Shown: one piece after another, positions 23,554-34,305 of the stretch
How the letters are laid out: each line of letters starts with the position of its first letter
Position numbering within the stretch: the stretch's first letter is position 1
Assembly (NCBI GenBank): GCA_010094045.1
Contig: ML986579.1
Coordinates: 746,206-810,205 of the forward strand
Origin: Lojkania enalia
Taxonomy: Eukaryota > Ascomycota > Dothideomycetes > Pleosporales
Reading direction: 5' to 3'
Length of the DNA stretch: 64,000 bases
Notes under the pieces: model-generated
The model's input: the letters and a program-made list of their open reading frames with translations, nothing else
What the model was told of the DNA's origin: nothing
The model's database searches: none
Made by a program: the position numbers and the translations under genes

Positions 23554-26055
23554 TCAACCCTTCCTCTTCCGCGCCCTCTTCTCCCTCTCATAAACATTCG
23601 CTTCCCGCCCCTCCTCACCCTGGATCTCCGCCACCAACTTCCTATACTTCTCCTCGTACGCTCGATCCTTCTCCTTTTTCTCGCGCAGCTTCTCGCGCGC
23701 GATGAAACTCGCGTCTTTGCGCAGCTCCCTGAGCGCGCCTTTCCGCTCGCGCTTGTACTCCTTGCGGAGGCGATTTGCCTCTGCGCGATCGCGATCCGGG
23801 TCGTAGTGCTTGTTCGGGTCGAAGGCTTCTTCGAACTTGGGGTTAGATGACTTGATTGGGAGGGGACGGTGGTTGTGCAGGAGCTGCGGGCGGCGGTGGA
23901 GACGGGCGTTTTGGAGGGCGATTTTGAGATGTTTGAGTGCGACGGATTGGTTGAGGGTCTTCAGTGGAGAGAGGAGCGGTGTGAAGATTTCGATGAAGGC
24001 TGGGCTCGTGGACCAGAGGTCGGAGAGGGCAAGTATGCTTTTGACATGGGCGTCTCGGAGGATGGGTGTTAGCGAGGGCGATTTGAGACACAGGATGGTG
24101 TAGCGGACTAGCTCAGGGACGTAGCGTTTGGAGAGACGCTGGTATTGTATGCAGAGGGCGCCCACGTATGCACCTATTGCGATATCCTTGGTGGATGATG
24201 GAGTTGTGAGACCTAGCCAGCGGGCCATGAGTGTTGTCGCTGGTGTTACAACTTGATGGAAATGATCGGACGTGGGGTATATAGATCCGATTGCCGTAAG
24301 AATAGCTAAATCGCCTGCTGTAGGGTTGTTGGACTCTTTCAATTGCTTGAGGTGGTGCCGGAAACGAGTCGCAATCTGAGTGGGATAGGATCTAGAAAGG
24401 GAATGGATATGGCGAGTGATATTTTCTAGAGTCGGCAAAGGAGTAGCTAGCTCCTGAGAAGACGCGTAGGATAAGTGGTCAACGAGAGCGCATGCGAAGT
24501 CAGCGAGCTTGGCTTTGTTGTCCGCATGTAGACCAGCGTGATGAAGTGCGCGAATTCGTTGAATTACGGTAGGTATCTCTTTAGAAGGAACGTTCTTGAA
24601 GACTTCGAGCAACTCTTCGTGTGAGCGAGGACATGGGTATGTATATGCAAGCTTTGGGGAAGTTCCCGCACCAATGGTAAGGACTCCATTGGTAGCATTG
24701 GTTTCCTTTACCTTGCCTGGAAGAACATCCTTCAAGAAGTCGTCATCATCATCCATACCCATAGTGTCATCTTGAGCCGATTCTTCTTCTAATTCCTCAG
24801 ATATCTCGGCCTCGGAGCCACTCGCAACGAGATCATCGTCAAAAAGAAAATCGTCTTCATCTTCAATACCTGGGGGTCGACTGCTATGGTGGATCTCTGT
24901 CGAGAGTCCAAATTCCGCGGCATCATCCGGCATCGCGTCCTCGTCCTCGTCCTTTGCTTGAGGTTCACTCTCTTCTTCCGATTCGGTTTCTGGCTCCCCT
25001 CTCATTCTTCGCATCCTTTTCTCCTCTAGCTCTTTCAACCGATCAGCCTCCTCTTTGGCTTTTTCCTCCTCGGTCTTGGTTCGTTCAGTAGGTTTTGCGC
25101 GCTGATCCTGGAGCAACTGCCGTACCCTGGCATCGTATTCTTTATCAGCTTCTTGTCTTGACTTCTCGGCAAGAAGAACAGCACGTTCAGGATTGATACC
25201 AAAATCATTCTTCGTAGGCGCCTTCAGTGGTCCGGGGGGCAGAGCTGTTTTATTGATGTGACCATGCAACGCAGCAAGAATGTGAGGCAAGTCCTTATCG
25301 AGCTCTTCCCTCAATTCTTCATCGTCCTCTTTCTGCTGTTGCCGCTCATACTTGTGTAGCTTTGATTTGGCAATAACTTCTTTCATAACCTCTGCCTTGC
25401 TTTTCTTCCTATCGGGCTGGTCCTCCTGTGGCACATCCATACCCTCCTTTCCTTCATGATCTCTCTTCCTCTTTTGTCTCATAAACTCTCCTTCCTCACT
25501 ATCGCTTGATCCCTTAACACTGCCAGCATCATAATCTTCTTCCACATCCTCATCGAACTTTAGGCTTCGCCCTCCATGTGTGAGCTCAACCTCCTCGTCT
25601 GCCTCTTCAAGATCGAAAACATTCCCGCTTCTCTTCCTCTGTTGCTCCCTCTCAAATCTGGCCATCATCCTATCGTCCAAACTCATTGTCGGGTCATTTT
25701 CGCCAATTCGGCGATCTAGAATCCCACCAACTTTATTCCGCCGATTCATCTCTGGGAGTAGCGTCTTCTTCCTTGTCTCCTCGCCCTGGCTCTTCGTGAC
25801 ACCCGGCCTGCCGAGTGCTTTATTCGCATCGTCGGGGCGGCTCGTCGTGTACTCAAATTTCCTAGGGCGGGCGGGATGTTTGAAATCGAATGGATTGGAT
25901 GCTTTGCGGATCGAGGCTAGAGCAGCAGCCTTCAGCGCGTGCTGTTCCGCGCGCGAGATTCTCTGCTGCTTCTTTTGCTTTTTAGACTTTTGAGGCCCGG
26001 TAATGCCTTGTTCGCGGAGCGAAGCCTTGAGGCGCTTAAGCTGAGAGGGTGGCAT
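23554..26055 (-). CDS. nop14: Nucleolar complex protein 14, SSU processome
   Basis: Nop14 is an essential component of the small-subunit processome, needed for 18S rRNA maturation in the nucleolus. A single uninterrupted frame of 833 residues from ATG 26055 (MPPSQLKRLKASLREQGI). Visible family features: the N-terminal KKQKKQQRISRAEQ, NPFDFKHPARPRKFEYTT, the NRRNKVGGILDRRIGENDP motif, DDRMMARFEREQQRK, long acidic runs in the middle, and a basic C-terminus (EANRLRKEYKRERKGALREL, DRAYEEKYRKLVAEIQGEEG). An in-frame GTG ten codons upstream (26085) was not taken as the start. It is divergent from the ARM-like gene, with 300 nt between starts. Confidence 0.95.
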   Translation of the reverse strand: MPPSQLKRLKASLREQGITGPQKSKKQKKQQRISRAEQHALKAAALASIRKASNPFDFKHPARPRKFEYTTSRPDDANKALGRPGVTKSQGEETRKKTLLPEMNRRNKVGGILDRRIGENDPTMSLDDRMMARFEREQQRKRSGNVFDLEEADEEVELTHGGRSLKFDEDVEEDYDAGSVKGSSDSEEGEFMRQKRKRDHEGKEGMDVPQEDQPDRKKSKAEVMKEVIAKSKLHKYERQQQKEDDEELREELDKDLPHILAALHGHINKTALPPGPLKAPTKNDFGINPERAVLLAEKSRQEADKEYDARVRQLLQDQRAKPTERTKTEEEKAKEEADRLKELEEKRMRRMRGEPETESEEESEPQAKDEDEDAMPDDAAEFGLSTEIHHSSRPPGIEDEDDFLFDDDLVASGSEAEISEELEEESAQDDTMGMDDDDDFLKDVLPGKVKETNATNGVLTIGAGTSPKLAYTYPCPRSHEELLEVFKNVPSKEIPTVIQRIRALHHAGLHADNKAKLADFACALVDHLSYASSQELATPLPTLENITRHIHSLSRSYPTQIATRFRHHLKQLKESNNPTAGDLAILTAIGSIYPTSDHFHQVVTPATTLMARWLGLTTPSSTKDIAIGAYVGALCIQYQRLSKRYVPELVRYTILCLKSPSLTPILRDAHVKSILALSDLWSTSPAFIEIFTPLLSPLKTLNQSVALKHLKIALQNARLHRRPQLLHNHRPLPIKSSNPKFEEAFDPNKHYDPDRDRAEANRLRKEYKRERKGALRELRKDASFIAREKLREKKEKDRAYEEKYRKLVAEIQGEEGREANVYEREKRARKRKG

Positions 26056-26358
26056 TCTGGAGCCGGAGAAGGTCCGCCTGGACACTCACTGCTTGGGATT
26101 CTGGGAATGCCTCTGGACAGGTTGAATGGTGCGAATGACAATCACTCGAGCCGTCGCCGAAATTTTGGAGCCAAGATTTCGAGCCAGTGACGCTAGAGGA
26201 TTCACCGCCTTCGCTAGCGCACAAGATCCCTGCGCCCCGCGTTGCATCCTGCATCGTTCACTGCGCTACGGCTTCACATTTCGCATGCACACAATCTTCT
26301 AACGACCTCGCAATTCTACGACAAACGCCTCGCATCATGAGAATTCCACCACACAACA
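26056..26358. promoter_or_regulatory. Divergent promoter nop14 / ARM-like gene
   Basis: About 300 nt between two opposed start codons, so it must contain both promoters. No TATA-like or named element could be assigned. Confidence 0.5.
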
Positions 26359-27151
26359 ATGGCGATAAGGATAGATGACCACTGGCTATGGCTCAGCCTG
26401 GGTTCGTGTCTTCCCCATCAATCTCACCACCAACGCGCTGACATCTACAGGTGTATTCGCCGTCATCGCTACAAAAGGTGTCTCCCTAGGTCTGCGGCAC
26501 ATCGTACACCTCACAGAAGTCCATACTGCCCCCCCTAAGCCTACGATTCCACCACCGCAAAAGGGCAAGGAAGACGCCATCAAAACCGAAGCCCTCGGGG
26601 TCCTCGCATCCTCCGACAACGTCGAGATCCGCAAAGCCGCCACCAAAATCCTATGCGACCGCTTCTTCGCAGACAGGCAACTCCGTGAAAAACTCGCCAG
26701 AGATGTGAATTCGCAGGATCCAGACGTGCGGCATAGGTCAAGGCTGGCGTGCCGTTTGCTGCTTGATAATGGAGTTATGCACGAGGTGCCTAGCACCCCG
26801 ATGGCGCACAGAGCGAGGCCTGAGCTTGGGAATAGGAGGCTGACATGGATGAATCGCAGGGCCGTGGCTCGAGGCATAGAGACGAATAATTCTGAGGAGC
26901 GGGATTTGCGGAGGCGAAGACGGGAAGCTATAGTTATTAATGAGGGGGACCGTCCCGTTTCCCAGGAAGATGTTTACATGAGGGATAGCGGGGGTCAAAT
27001 CAATAGTGAAGAGGTAGCTGAAGGGTTGCAGAGGCTTGCGGAAGTCGTGAGTGAGATACAGGGCGTTCTTGAAGGCTCGAGTGGGGAACCGGCGGGGAGG
27101 GCTAGGAGACTGGAGGACGAGGAAATTGTGGAGTTGATTTTTGAGTCGTAA
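26359..27151 (+). CDS. Membrane-anchored ARM-like fungal protein, function unknown
   Basis: Exons 26359-26401 and 26451-27151 give 247 residues (phase 1; donor GTTCGT, CTGAC branch, acceptor CTACAG). The splice creates one continuous hydrophobic segment near the N-terminus (WLWLSLGVFAVIATKGVSLGL), which neither exon has alone, and supports the model over the unspliced start at 26375. Residues 60-130 form helical ARM-like pairs (ALGVLASSDNVEIRKAATKI, LCDRFFADRQLREKLARDV, SRLACRLLLDNG). The rest is Arg/Glu-rich and likely disordered, ending DEEIVELIFES. I do not recognise a characterised family; it resembles fungal proteins annotated only as armadillo-type fold. Confidence 0.7.
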
Positions 27152-27588
27152 TTCGTAAGTACGGACGGTTAATCAAACTCCTGGCTTTAATATCTACGTC
27201 CCCTTGAAGTCAGGGGTGGATCGGATTGATAGCTTACTTCTTGTTTCGTATGATACCCTGGCGTTGTTTTGACATCAGCTCTACAATGCTCGACTTTAAC
27301 TGATGCCCTCGATGAAGTGCTTCATAGAAATCTAGTTAAAAGATCGTGTGTCATTATATGCTGTGAATTTTCAAGCCATGTCGCTGAAGCTACTTCATAC
27401 AATATTCTACTATGAATCTTTAAAGCAGCATCTAAAGGTGCGATACCCGAGCCCTTCACCCTAATGCACGATCCTTGTTCCCAAAAAAACACGATGCCTA
27501 AACGCCGGGGCTCCCATCTCATCCAATGACCTTCTATGAATATGACATGCAATATGCCCAGTTGCCTGGACAGACATATACACGGCAG
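27152..27588. other. Intergenic between convergent genes
   Basis: About 440 nt between the ARM-like gene and tvp38. Nothing recognised. Confidence 0.5.
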
Positions 27589-28794
27589 CTAACCTCTGCC
27601 ACCAACTTCTTCTTCTTCATCCCCATCCCCAGCTTTGAAAGGATCGTCTGGGAGTTCCGGGGCATCGTCGTCATCGATTTCACTTGGATCATCATGATAC
27701 TCATCGCCCCACCCAGTCCTCAAACTAATATCATCGTCATCCTCCCTTAACGCCTCCGCGGCCTCCAGCGCATCAGGATCGTCCGCATATTCGCGCTCCA
27801 GATCCTCAATGCTCATCCTCCTAACTCCCGCTCGTTCTTCTGCCTCCAATTGCCGCGCTCTTTCTTTAGTCTTCTTGTACATGAACCAACCAGTGCCTAC
27901 GCCTGCAATGGCTCCAATCGCTATGCTTATATAGCTTAGCGCTTTGGCTTTCGGAGGCATTTTACCGCCACTTTCAGCAATCTTCTCTAGCTGAGACCCG
28001 ATGAAGATATGCAGCATTAGCTTGGGTGAAACAATGGCAGTTGCGGCTCCAAAAGCTGCCCAGTGGACGGTTGGGAAGGTTGCTATAGCACCGTTCGAAA
28101 GAGAATACGGTAATGGGCACATTCTAATCATGATAAGGAGTTTAAGGCCGTCATGCTTGAGGGTCAAAGCGAGCGCTGCAAATCGCTTATCATTTGCGAC
28201 CAAGCGGTGTACGTAGGATTTCAGAAGGCTGCGCGAGACGAGAAATGATGCCGTACTGCCAACCACAGTCGCGGAGGCAGCAATGAACCAACTATGGAGA
28301 ATCAGTTAAGCCATATGAAACGTAAATGGATAGACATGCCCATTTGGAAAACCGTATACGAATCCCGCAATTGTTAACAAACTCGAATATCCAATTAATG
28401 GTGGAAATGATACGGTGAATATCAGAGCCCAGAGAATCAGCCATCCCGCCCTTATATCCCGCCATTTTTTTGCAAACGGTAACAAGGCCTCGAATATGCG
28501 TTCGTTATAAACCAAGAATAGTATGGATAACACAAATATGGCAAATCCGCCCACGGAAAATAGAACTTTCTGGACAGGCGAGAGTTTATTGTACTGGCTC
28601 ATTGCCCGGCGATTGAGCTTATCCGCGGTCTTCGTCCACCGCGCCCAAAACGAGGGCTGGTGTGAGGGAAACGGCGAGTCGTTCCGCCGGAATGAAGCAG
28701 ACCGACGACTCCATATAGGACTACCCGCTCTCGGGGGAGGCTCGCCATCCAAAGGGAGGGCTAGAGCGCGGGCATCGTAGTCCTCTGTAGGCAT
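27589..28794 (-). CDS. tvp38: Tvp38/DedA (VTT domain) Golgi membrane protein, with a GC-AG intron
   Basis: Tvp38 is found in Tlg2-containing late-Golgi vesicles of yeast; VTT-domain proteins are linked to lipid scrambling. Exons 28794-28340 and 28291-27589 give 385 residues. The only junction that keeps the family string GFVYGFPNG-WFIAASATVVGS uses a GC donor (GCATGT at 28339) with acceptor CCATAG. The VTT core is clear: SFPPLIGYSSLLTIAGFVYG, then TASFLVSRSLLKSYV, MIRMCPLPYSLSNGAIATFP and SPKLMLHIFIGSQLEKIAE. Hydrophobic segments flank both halves. The cytosolic C-terminus is very acidic. The N-terminal 75 residues are disordered with SP sites. Confidence 0.92.
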
Positions 28795-30060
28795 TGTTGG
28801 GATCTGAGGAGGGTGGCGGAGGTAGGCGGAAGTGCTCGGAGGAAGAGAAGCTGGGCGTCAAGGTTCGGTAGAGGACGACGGAGTGGTCGGAGGTTTAAGG
28901 GTGCCTGGTGTGAAAGCTGAGGACAGACATTCCGGGTCCAAACGATGGGCGAAGCGGCAGTTAAGGCAAGAGTGTCTGACTACCGACTACAGAGTGGATG
29001 GTTTCATCATCAAGCACGGCCACACCAGGTACGGAGGCTTGGCAAGGGTCAGACCGGAGAGCAGCCAATTGCAGGGTTATAGTTGCGCATACGCGGACGA
29101 AATGCTGTCCGACTCCATATCCTCGTTCCAATATGGCTATATGCAGGATTGCGAGCGCGGCCAGAAGTCACAGAAGAGAGAATAGCTGCCCCGTTGCACT
29201 ACCCGAGACGCAAAGCATGCATGCGTTACCACGCCCTAGGGCTCAAAGCCTAAGAAGGCGACCTGGAACCGCCGTGCATCTGTGCGGCTACAGCAGAGTC
29301 ACTCGAGTGATGGTCTGCCCGAAGGTGGAACTTCCCCTTGAAATGGCTGCCGCTCTTCGTAGATGCTCCGGCTCAAATGATAGTTAGACGGGTACATAGC
29401 TAGCTTCCTGCCAATCCATCTCTCCCGACTGCCCGCAGGTGGGAAGCACGCATGACTTCAGCCTCAACACTGGCACGCTTTCCACTTTGGTGCCCTGCCA
29501 TTCGCAAGTTGAGGCGGCCACTCGTACTGCACCTACTAGATATCTAGGCAGTCGACGCCCTCCCTAGTAACTATCATCCCACCTCCGCTACCGTCCATCA
29601 CATCACTATCTCTCTCTCTCCCTCCCTCTCTCTCTCTCTACTTTGCTCTACTGTGCGCTGCGCCGCCGCGACGATGTAATGTCCTGAGCTTACTCCCATA
29701 GGCGCCATCCAGGTCTCTAGCTGCCCCGTGCAGGTAGCCCGCAGACGGATCGATAACCGTCCCCCCCACACCGCGGACCGTAAGGCTGGACTCGAGCTTT
29801 ACTTGCCCTCCATCGGCCAAGACTGCATTCACTCACTATCACCCCGACGCCCTCTTGTGATTTTCTTGTGAAGCTGTCGGTCCTTCTCGTTGCTTATTTC
29901 GCACACCCGCCTTCGCTCCCCCCGAAACCGCCCCGGCGCGCATCCCTTAAATAGCTCAGGGCCCCGAGCCGACCGTCTGTCCCAATACCGCGGCATACAT
30001 ATCTCCACAACGGAGCTACACCCAACATCTCTTACTCTCGATGAATCTATTCGACACGTA
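28795..30060. other. Long intergenic / 5' leader region with a CT-rich tract
   Basis: About 1.27 kb between two divergent starts. It contains a (CT)n-rich pyrimidine tract at 29607-29640, followed by about 400 nt of GC-rich sequence that is probably the promoter and leader of the CCCH-Smr gene. The frame of that gene remains open upstream of its ATG to 29890, but without an ATG. No other gene is supported. Confidence 0.5.
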
Positions 30061-32445
30061 ATGGTAGCTGACGAGGTCTATGAGGCTGCCCTGCCAGTCC
30101 TGCAGAACGAGTCTCTGGAAGAAGACGACAAGACGGACAAGCTGGAGGAGCTACTGCGCAAGGAAACAGGTCTCTCTGGCAAATCCCTCGAAAATATAGT
30201 GCTAGATTGTCTCTGGCGCTTTCGCGAAGCTGGCAGCTCCTCGAGCTCTCCGCCTCCCAGCCGTCATACTGTGATCCGCCGTCCGTCGCCAGCTCCCTGG
30301 CAGGCGAACCGCGTGCCTACGCCCATTAATCACTCTCCTCGGACCATACACCCTCCACCAGGCTTCGGAGTTGTTCCTCCAGGATTCTCACGAGCCAAAT
30401 CCTCAAATGCGTCGCCTTTTACATCCCCTCGACCGTCCCCACGGCTCGCCTTCTCAAGCCCTCACATTCCTCACAGCCCAAGCCTAAGCGCGTACCAATT
30501 CAGCGAGGGCACAAGTCCGAATGCCGAGCTATATGGTGATCTCGGCAGTGATACCGTAGACTGGCTCGTGAATGAAGACAGCGGAAGTACTGATACTTCA
30601 TCGTTTCTAGAAAATGGAACGCTCAATGGCGCGGCAGCAGAATGGGTCCAGCCTCAGGCAATGGATATGGGTCCCTACGACATGCTTCGGTCGATTCTTA
30701 GAGATGGCCGCCCAGATGAGGAGATTGAGAGAGCTCTTGAAGCCAATGGTTATGATTTAAGTGCTGCACTGCTAACTTTAATGGGAACTCAACCCTTCGA
30801 GGGGCAACAGGTTTCTGTGACAGTTCCCGAGCAGAGTACCTACCTTGTCGGAAAGTCTATGAGCCCTGCTTTCCGGCCGTCCACTCCTGCGGGTCAGGCT
30901 AAGAGCAACGTCGTGTGCAAATACTTCTTATCTACCGGACACTGCGCTAGGGCCGATTGTAGGTTCAGTCACGACACAAGTAAGACCCTCTGCAAGTAAG
31001 TGCACGAACGCCTTCTGCTTATTGCACCTTGGATACTAATACTCGCTTCAGGTACTTTATGAATGGAAATTGTCTAGCCGGCGATACGTGCTTATTCTCT
31101 CATGACCCATCAGCTCTTATGGCCCGCATGGTCATTTCCAATGTGTCCACCCCGCCATTGCAGGCCGCGGTACCGAATTTACAGATGCAGGACTACGATA
31201 CATTCCCAGCGCTCCAGCCTACAAGCTCATCTCATTGGACACCGCAGCTCACCGCCACAGAACCAGTCTCTTTGGAACAGCTCCAAGCGCTTGCAGGAGG
31301 TGTGACGCATCCCCCTCCCGGTCTTAGCCCTTTCCCCAATTTCACTCCCAACACTTCCAGTCGCCCGCAATCTAGAGGTGGGAGCCGACATCATTCGCGT
31401 GCAGCTACGCCTTCCGTTCCTGCAGTAGACGATAATGAAGTCTTTCCTACGCTAGGGTCCGCGGCAGCTGCGAAGTCAAGCAAGCGACACCATGGTAAGC
31501 GGGGAGGCCATGGCCATGCCAATAAAGAGCACAGCGGCCCGAGTAATCTTGCAGATGTTGTGCGAATGTCACCTTCTCCGAACCCGTCGCAACTACGCAA
31601 AGGCCTGCGACCGGCGAAGAGCTTCAATGGCTCTCGAGAAAACAGCGCTGCTGCCCAATCGATTCCCGCCCCTGAACATATTCCGTGGTTAGAGACCGGC
31701 GAAAATACAAACAAAGCATACCTCCAAGCTAGACAAGAAGCATTTAAGCATGGTAGCCTCAGGAACAAGTTTTTGCAGAGGTGTGTACTGTTTCAAAGTC
31801 CACCTTTCCAGCAATACTAACTGCATCAAGCGCCGCACAGGCTTGGAACCGTAGCGACTCTCGCGCTGCCAAAGCTTTAAGCCTTCGAGGTCAGAGCGAG
31901 AACAATCTCATGCGGGAGGCGCATCGCGAAGCCGCTCGTATTCTCTACGAGGAGCGGAACAAGGACAGCTCTGGCTCACGAGAGCTCTACGTTGACCTTC
32001 ACGGTAAGTATTTCAACAAACTGAAGACCCTCAAAATTGCGCACTAACATAGCCCGTAGGTCTTCATCCGGATGAGGCGGTATCTTATCTTGAAGGCATC
32101 CTCTTGAAACATAGTTCTTCATCTCGTCCCGTTTATGCTATCACCGGTACTGGTCACCACTCCAAAAATGGTAAGGACAAGGTTGGTAAAGCCATCCGTG
32201 GATTCCTCAACGAGTGGCGATACGCCTTCCGCGAATTCTCGGTGCCTGGTGATCGGAACAACGTGGGCGGCATCCTAGGTATCGATCCGAGTAGTTATGA
32301 CAAGAGCGTTGCGGAGCGAGCCAAGGAGAGTGAAGGAGGTTCCGCGAGTGAGCCGGATGGTGTTAAAAAGGATACGAAGGTGCGTATCATGAAGAGAGAA
32401 GAAGTCCTTGAGGCTCCAAAGGGCCCAAGGCGAGCTGGTCTGTAA
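30061..32445 (+). CDS. CCCH zinc-finger and Smr domain RNA-binding protein
   Basis: Four exons (30061-30995, 31052-31780, 31831-32003, 32060-32445), 740 residues. The N-terminal helices (YEAALPVLQNESLEEDDKTD, LEELLRKETGLSGKSLEN) are followed by a Pro/Ser linker, a CUE/UBA-like helix (RDGRPDEEIERALEANGYDL), two adjacent CCCH fingers (CKYFLSTGHCARADCRFSH and CKYFMNGNCLAGDTCLFSH) split by the first intron, a long disordered region, and a C-terminal Smr domain with DLHGLHPDEAVSYLE and the TGTGHHSKNGKDKVG loop. Smr domains can cut RNA, and in other eukaryotes they act in mRNA quality control; the role here is inferred from the domains. The second intron ends in TCAAG after CTAAC. Start taken at ATG 30061. 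Confidence 0.88.
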
Positions 32446-32464
32446 ACCATGCTATAGATAGAAA

Positions 32465-32495
<31 letters not shown>

Positions 32496-32773
32496 CCCTA
32501 CCATTTCACTACCGTCCAGTAAATCATGAGTTCCTGAGCCAATCAGCCAGAAAGAAGGCTGCTTGCCTAGGTAAGCATGCAATTATATACGATTGTGCGA
32601 GACCGAGTTGCTGCGAGTTGGAATGGAAGGCGCGCTTGACGTGACTTCTGCGTCCAACAAGCCATGTCCACAAAGCCAGTCTTCGTCTAGCAGTTATGTC
32701 TTTTTTTCTAACAATTCATTCGCATCTTTTCCCACCCATATTTCCTCACTACAATCGCTGACTACTTTGAGGG
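32446..32773. other. Intergenic with a T13-A18 homopolymer palindrome
   Basis: About 330 nt. T13 (32465-32477) is directly followed by A18 (32478-32495), 20 nt downstream of the CCCH-Smr stop codon. The rest shows nothing recognisable. Confidence 0.6.
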
Positions 32774-34116
32774 ATGGCGCCTAGGGCGCAAAGTTCGCAC
32801 GGCGCTCTAGGCAATTCACAAAGGCACTCCACAGAGGGTCAATTGCAGCCAGCAAAATGGCTGGTGTGGGCACATCAGTTGAAGCAAGAGCATGGATATC
32901 TACTTGGCCGCATGGATTCAGTCGAGATAAAGCATGGAGCTTACGATTCGCGAATCCAATTTGTCGAGGCAGCTGCGGGTAGAATGAAAGAGAGCGAGAA
33001 AGAGATAAAGGAGCTAGTAAAGCGGATTGCTGTGGTTGAGGGAGATGAGAAGGAAATCAAAGACTGGTTCGGAGAGGACCATGTTCGTATCCAAAAGGAC
33101 GCCGAGAAGATCACCAAGATTCAGCAGAATATATCCTCGTTGGAGAAAAAGCACAGCCGGGTGGATTCGGAGATACAACAACTCTCAACCGGGCATCGTT
33201 CAACAGTAGAGAAGGTCGAGGCCATCGAGAGAACCCTACAAAAGCAAGCACAAGACACGGAGGGATTAGCTAAAAATGACCCGAATGATGCCAGGGCGCT
33301 AAAGTCACGCCTTGACTTTCTCGATTCCCCACGGTTTGAGGAGTGCAATGGACTTCAGCTATTGCAAAACAAAGTTGCCGGTCTCGAGAGAGCATGTCAA
33401 AGGTGCAATGCCAAAAACCAGGAGCTTGAAGCAGAAATAGCACGCCTTAAGATCATTTCCCGAACGGAGGCACAGCAGCTACCATCTTCATCATCTGAAT
33501 CGACAAATTATCGGCTCCACTCTCACCCATCGCGAGTTCAAGTTCCAGCTAGTCCTTTGCTGAAGCTTGTGAACGGAAAGTAAGCCAACCCCTTGACCCA
33601 AATCTCAAGTGTCCATGCGCTAACCTATGTAGACAGCAAGATAAACTATTTATGGAGTCACCAACTTTTGATGCGCGCCAGAGAAAGCTCACAAAGTTAA
33701 ACGCTGATGTTCCCTCAGAGGGTGAGCAAATTCCGCGAACATCTGTCGCCACCATGGAGCGCAGGAGAGATACCGCAAACGCTAGCGAGAATCGAAAAAG
33801 AGCGCCGGGGTACGAAGGGAGGCAGACTCGCAGCCAGGCAAAGTCACAGCAAGTTGTAGCAGCAGATAAACGCCGACCTACCAAAATTGCAGTGCTGAAA
33901 ATAGCTCTTGAAAATAGACCCAGCTGCTCAAACACTTCAGGCCCTCAGAAGCATTCCGCTCCCTCAACGTCAGTGCAAGCAGGCGGTGGGATGCCTATTT
34001 CTCGATCTACAAACCTAGCACGACTGGAAGATCGCCCGGCAAAAAGGAAACGGAGAGAAATCCCACAAGACGAGGACTTAGAAGCCTTCATGACCTCAGC
34101 TTTAAGTAACATGTGA
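32774..34116 (+). CDS. Coiled-coil protein of unknown function
   Basis: Exons 32774-33579 and 33633-34116 (donor GTAAGC, CTAAC branch, acceptor TGTAG) give 429 residues. The first 260 residues are nearly all helical with heptads (IQFVEAAAGRMKESEKEIKE, KITKIQQNISSLEKKHSRVD, QLLQNKVAGLERACQRCNAK), then a Ser-rich linker and a basic, disordered C-terminal half with TRSQAKSQQ and PAKRKRREIPQDEDLE, which contains a plausible nuclear localisation signal. No catalytic domain. The layout would fit a nuclear structural or kinetochore-associated protein, but no family is recognised. Confidence 0.78.
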
Positions 34117-34305
34117 GAAAGTAGAATGAGTTTTGGACAGATGATAACTGGAGGCATACCAAAGGGTTGGTAAAGATACTTTCAATCTTTTGAACTTCTC
34201 TCCGGATCTGAGAGGCTAATGCAGAACCAGAAAAGGCTTCAATCGAAATTCGTCATAACCTACAGAAGCTTCCGAACCCGCCGGTACCCAGTTCAACCGT
34301 AAGAA

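Noticed and set aside
29607..29640. CT repeat as a mobile-element trace or telomeric repeat
   Set aside because: Simple pyrimidine-rich promoter tract; no terminal repeats or target-site duplication around it.
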